Below are positions 63,030 to 64,000 of a stretch of 64,000 nt of DNA, one piece after another. Made by a program: the position numbers and the translations under genes. Each line of letters starts with the position of its first letter. Position 1 is the first letter of the stretch. Source of the DNA: Kordiimonas lipolytica. GTDB lineage: Bacteria; Pseudomonadota; Alphaproteobacteria; Sphingomonadales; Kordiimonadaceae. Location: assembly GCF_001550065.1 (NCBI RefSeq), contig NZ_LRUB01000036.1:62001-126000 (forward strand). The letters are read 5' to 3'. The notes below the pieces were generated by a model. The model did not search any database and was not told where the DNA came from. It saw nothing but the letters and a program-made list of their open reading frames with translations.

Positions 63030-63584
63030 TTAAACGTCGATCTCAGGAAGGACCAGGCCCTTGTGTTCCTTGATCTCTTCTTTGGTCATGTCCGATAGTT
63101 CATGCGGGAAGACCAGCCAGTCATCGGTCTCATGACAGTAAAAATCAGGCGTCAGCTTGGTCACATTGCGCTCAGGCTTATAGAAAACGGTCGCGATCTT
63201 GATCACTTCCGGCGTGTTACGGCGGCATTTTTCCCTAAGCGTGGTAATGATGGCGTCGATGGAACGGCCGCTGTCGAACACATCGTCAACGATCAGCAGG
63301 CTGTCTTCGGCGTTGATGTTGGCCACGATATATTCAAGGCCATGCACCTTCACTTCTTTCTGCTGCTGCATGCCGATGTAGGAAGAGGTGCGGATCGCGA
63401 TGTGGTCTGTGTGAACGCCATAATAATCCATGATTTCCTGTACGGCGATGCCGGTCGGGGTGCCGCCCCGCCAAACCCCCACGATGAATTTCGGGCGGAA
63501 GTCGCTTTTAAGAATCTTGAGGCCCAGCTCGAACGAATCGTCGAGGAGTTCCTGGGCAGTTACATATCTCTTGGTAACACTCAT
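63030..63584 (-). CDS. purine phosphoribosyltransferase (hypoxanthine/xanthine-guanine type)
   Basis: Transfers phosphoribose from PRPP to a purine base. 184 residues; the PRPP motif SLLIVDDVFDSGRSIDAI is central and the N-terminal VGVWRGGTPTG binds pyrophosphate. It resembles archaeal and yeast-type hypoxanthine phosphoribosyltransferases more than E. coli Gpt. Between punA and upp on the same strand with short gaps (23 and 5 bases), so the three form a salvage operon. Confidence 0.9.
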   Translation of the reverse strand: MSVTKRYVTAQELLDDSFELGLKILKSDFRPKFIVGVWRGGTPTGIAVQEIMDYYGVHTDHIAIRTSSYIGMQQQKEVKVHGLEYIVANINAEDSLLIVDDVFDSGRSIDAIITTLREKCRRNTPEVIKIATVFYKPERNVTKLTPDFYCHETDDWLVFPHELSDMTKEEIKEHKGLVLPEIDV

Positions 63585-63589
63585 TAAGT

Positions 63590-64000
63590 TCAGGCCCCCT
63601 TGGTTCCAAATAATCTGTCGCCGGCGTCGCCAAGCCCCGGAACGATATAGGCTTTCTCGTTCAGCTTTTCATCGATCGAGGCCGTCACCAAAGGCACATC
63701 CGGATGGGCTTCGGTGAAGGTCTTGATACCTTCGGGTGCAGCCAGCAGGCAGACAAACCGAAGATCGTTCGCACCGACGTCCTTTATCTCCTGGACGGCG
63801 CGGACGGCTGAATGCCCCGTTGCCAGCATAGGGTCAAGAACCACGTTCAACCGGCTTGCCGTATCGAGAGGTACTTTAAAGAAATATTTTGTCGGTTGAA
63901 GCGTTTCTTCATCGCGCGCAAGGCCAATCTGGCCGACGCGGGCCGAAGGAACCAGATCCAGCATCGGGCCCAGAAGGCCGTCGCCTGCGCGTAAGACCGA
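63590..64000 (-). CDS. upp: uracil phosphoribosyltransferase (start beyond window edge)
   Basis: Makes UMP from uracil and PRPP. The last 136 residues are present; the N-terminus lies beyond position 64000. Reading in from the edge gives [20 protein letters not shown], the conserved family segment, then the PRPP motif [20 protein letters not shown] and the uracil-binding tail region [17 protein letters not shown]. The full protein is normally about 209 residues. First gene of the visible salvage operon (upp, purine phosphoribosyltransferase, punA). Confidence 0.96.
   Translation of the reverse strand, partial: SVLRAGDGLLGPMLDLVPSARVGQIGLARDEETLQPTKYFFKVPLDTASRLNVVLDPMLATGHSAVRAVQEIKDVGANDLRFVCLLAAPEGIKTFTEAHPDVPLVTASIDEKLNEKAYIVPGLGDAGDRLFGTKGA

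Noticed and set aside
63590..63964. Truncated uracil phosphoribosyltransferase as a pseudogene
   Set aside because: The frame is open to the window edge and continues the conserved family sequence; only the window cuts it.
1..64000. CRISPR arrays, insertion sequences, prophage genes
   Set aside because: No regularly spaced direct repeats, transposase, integrase or phage structural genes found on reading both strands.
1..64000. tRNA or rRNA genes
   Set aside because: No cloverleaf-like gene or rRNA sequence was noticed in the gaps; a dedicated search tool was not available.

Overview
The window looks like chromosomal DNA of a free-living Gram-negative alphaproteobacterium. The support is high-GC coding sequence, three large TonB-dependent receptors, a twin-arginine PhoD phosphatase, a soluble NAD-linked formate dehydrogenase of the FdsGBA type, a LuxR/LuxI pair, and an intergenic repeat of a kind common in Alphaproteobacteria. 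The genus cannot be fixed from this sequence alone. Genes are dense, with few gaps over 300 bases. I see no rRNA, tRNA, insertion sequence, prophage or CRISPR array.

Layout. 1-4100: a minus-strand operon (SDR, biotin-dependent acyl-CoA carboxylase beta subunit, acyl-CoA dehydrogenase) divergent from a TetR regulator with a palindromic operator between them; the order resembles the acyclic-terpene (atu) cluster. 4100-7700: interspersed repeat, M3 peptidase, EAL phosphodiesterase. 7700-12250: BASS transporter, D-aminoacylase-type amidohydrolase and TSUP transporter in one operon, with a divergent AraC regulator. 12300-14450: MTA/SAH-deaminase-type amidohydrolase and an exported unknown protein. 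14579-16123: a PAS-linker-EAL protein whose EAL domain has lost its catalytic motifs. 16241-21925: formate dehydrogenase operon fdsG-fdsB-fdsA-fdhD, with no fdsD visible. 21922-25251: nitroreductase, exported unknown, soluble twin-PAS chemoreceptor.

25531-35135: FecI-type sigma factor, FecR anti-sigma factor and two tandem STN-domain TonB receptors, ending tail-to-tail with no gap against a GH114 glycosidase fused to RTX repeats. This could be a regulated polysaccharide-use locus. 35512-42758: thioesterase, Cache/HAMP hybrid histidine kinase divergent from a two-part sodium:solute symporter, PhoD phosphatase. 43053-44630: intact PAS-linker-EAL protein behind a palindrome-rich promoter. 44634-48816: TetR regulator divergent from an esterase-SDR-aldehyde dehydrogenase operon, with two near-identical operators. 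48947-51832: a third TonB receptor.

52211-64000 is a nucleoside salvage region: thymidine kinase; a secreted adenosine deaminase, purine-type permease, deoxyribose-phosphate aldolase and a two-domain aldehyde dehydrogenase; then, on the other strand, purine nucleoside phosphorylase, a purine phosphoribosyltransferase and the start-truncated uracil phosphoribosyltransferase. A quorum-sensing module sits in the middle: luxR, a lux-box-like palindrome and a luxI with full catalytic residues plus an extra C-terminal region of about 85 residues, followed by a small XRE regulator. Its base composition is clearly more AT-rich than its surroundings. The most unusual items are the extended LuxI, the intact/degenerate pair of PAS-linker-EAL proteins, and the sigma/anti-sigma/twin-receptor locus beside a secreted GH114-RTX enzyme.
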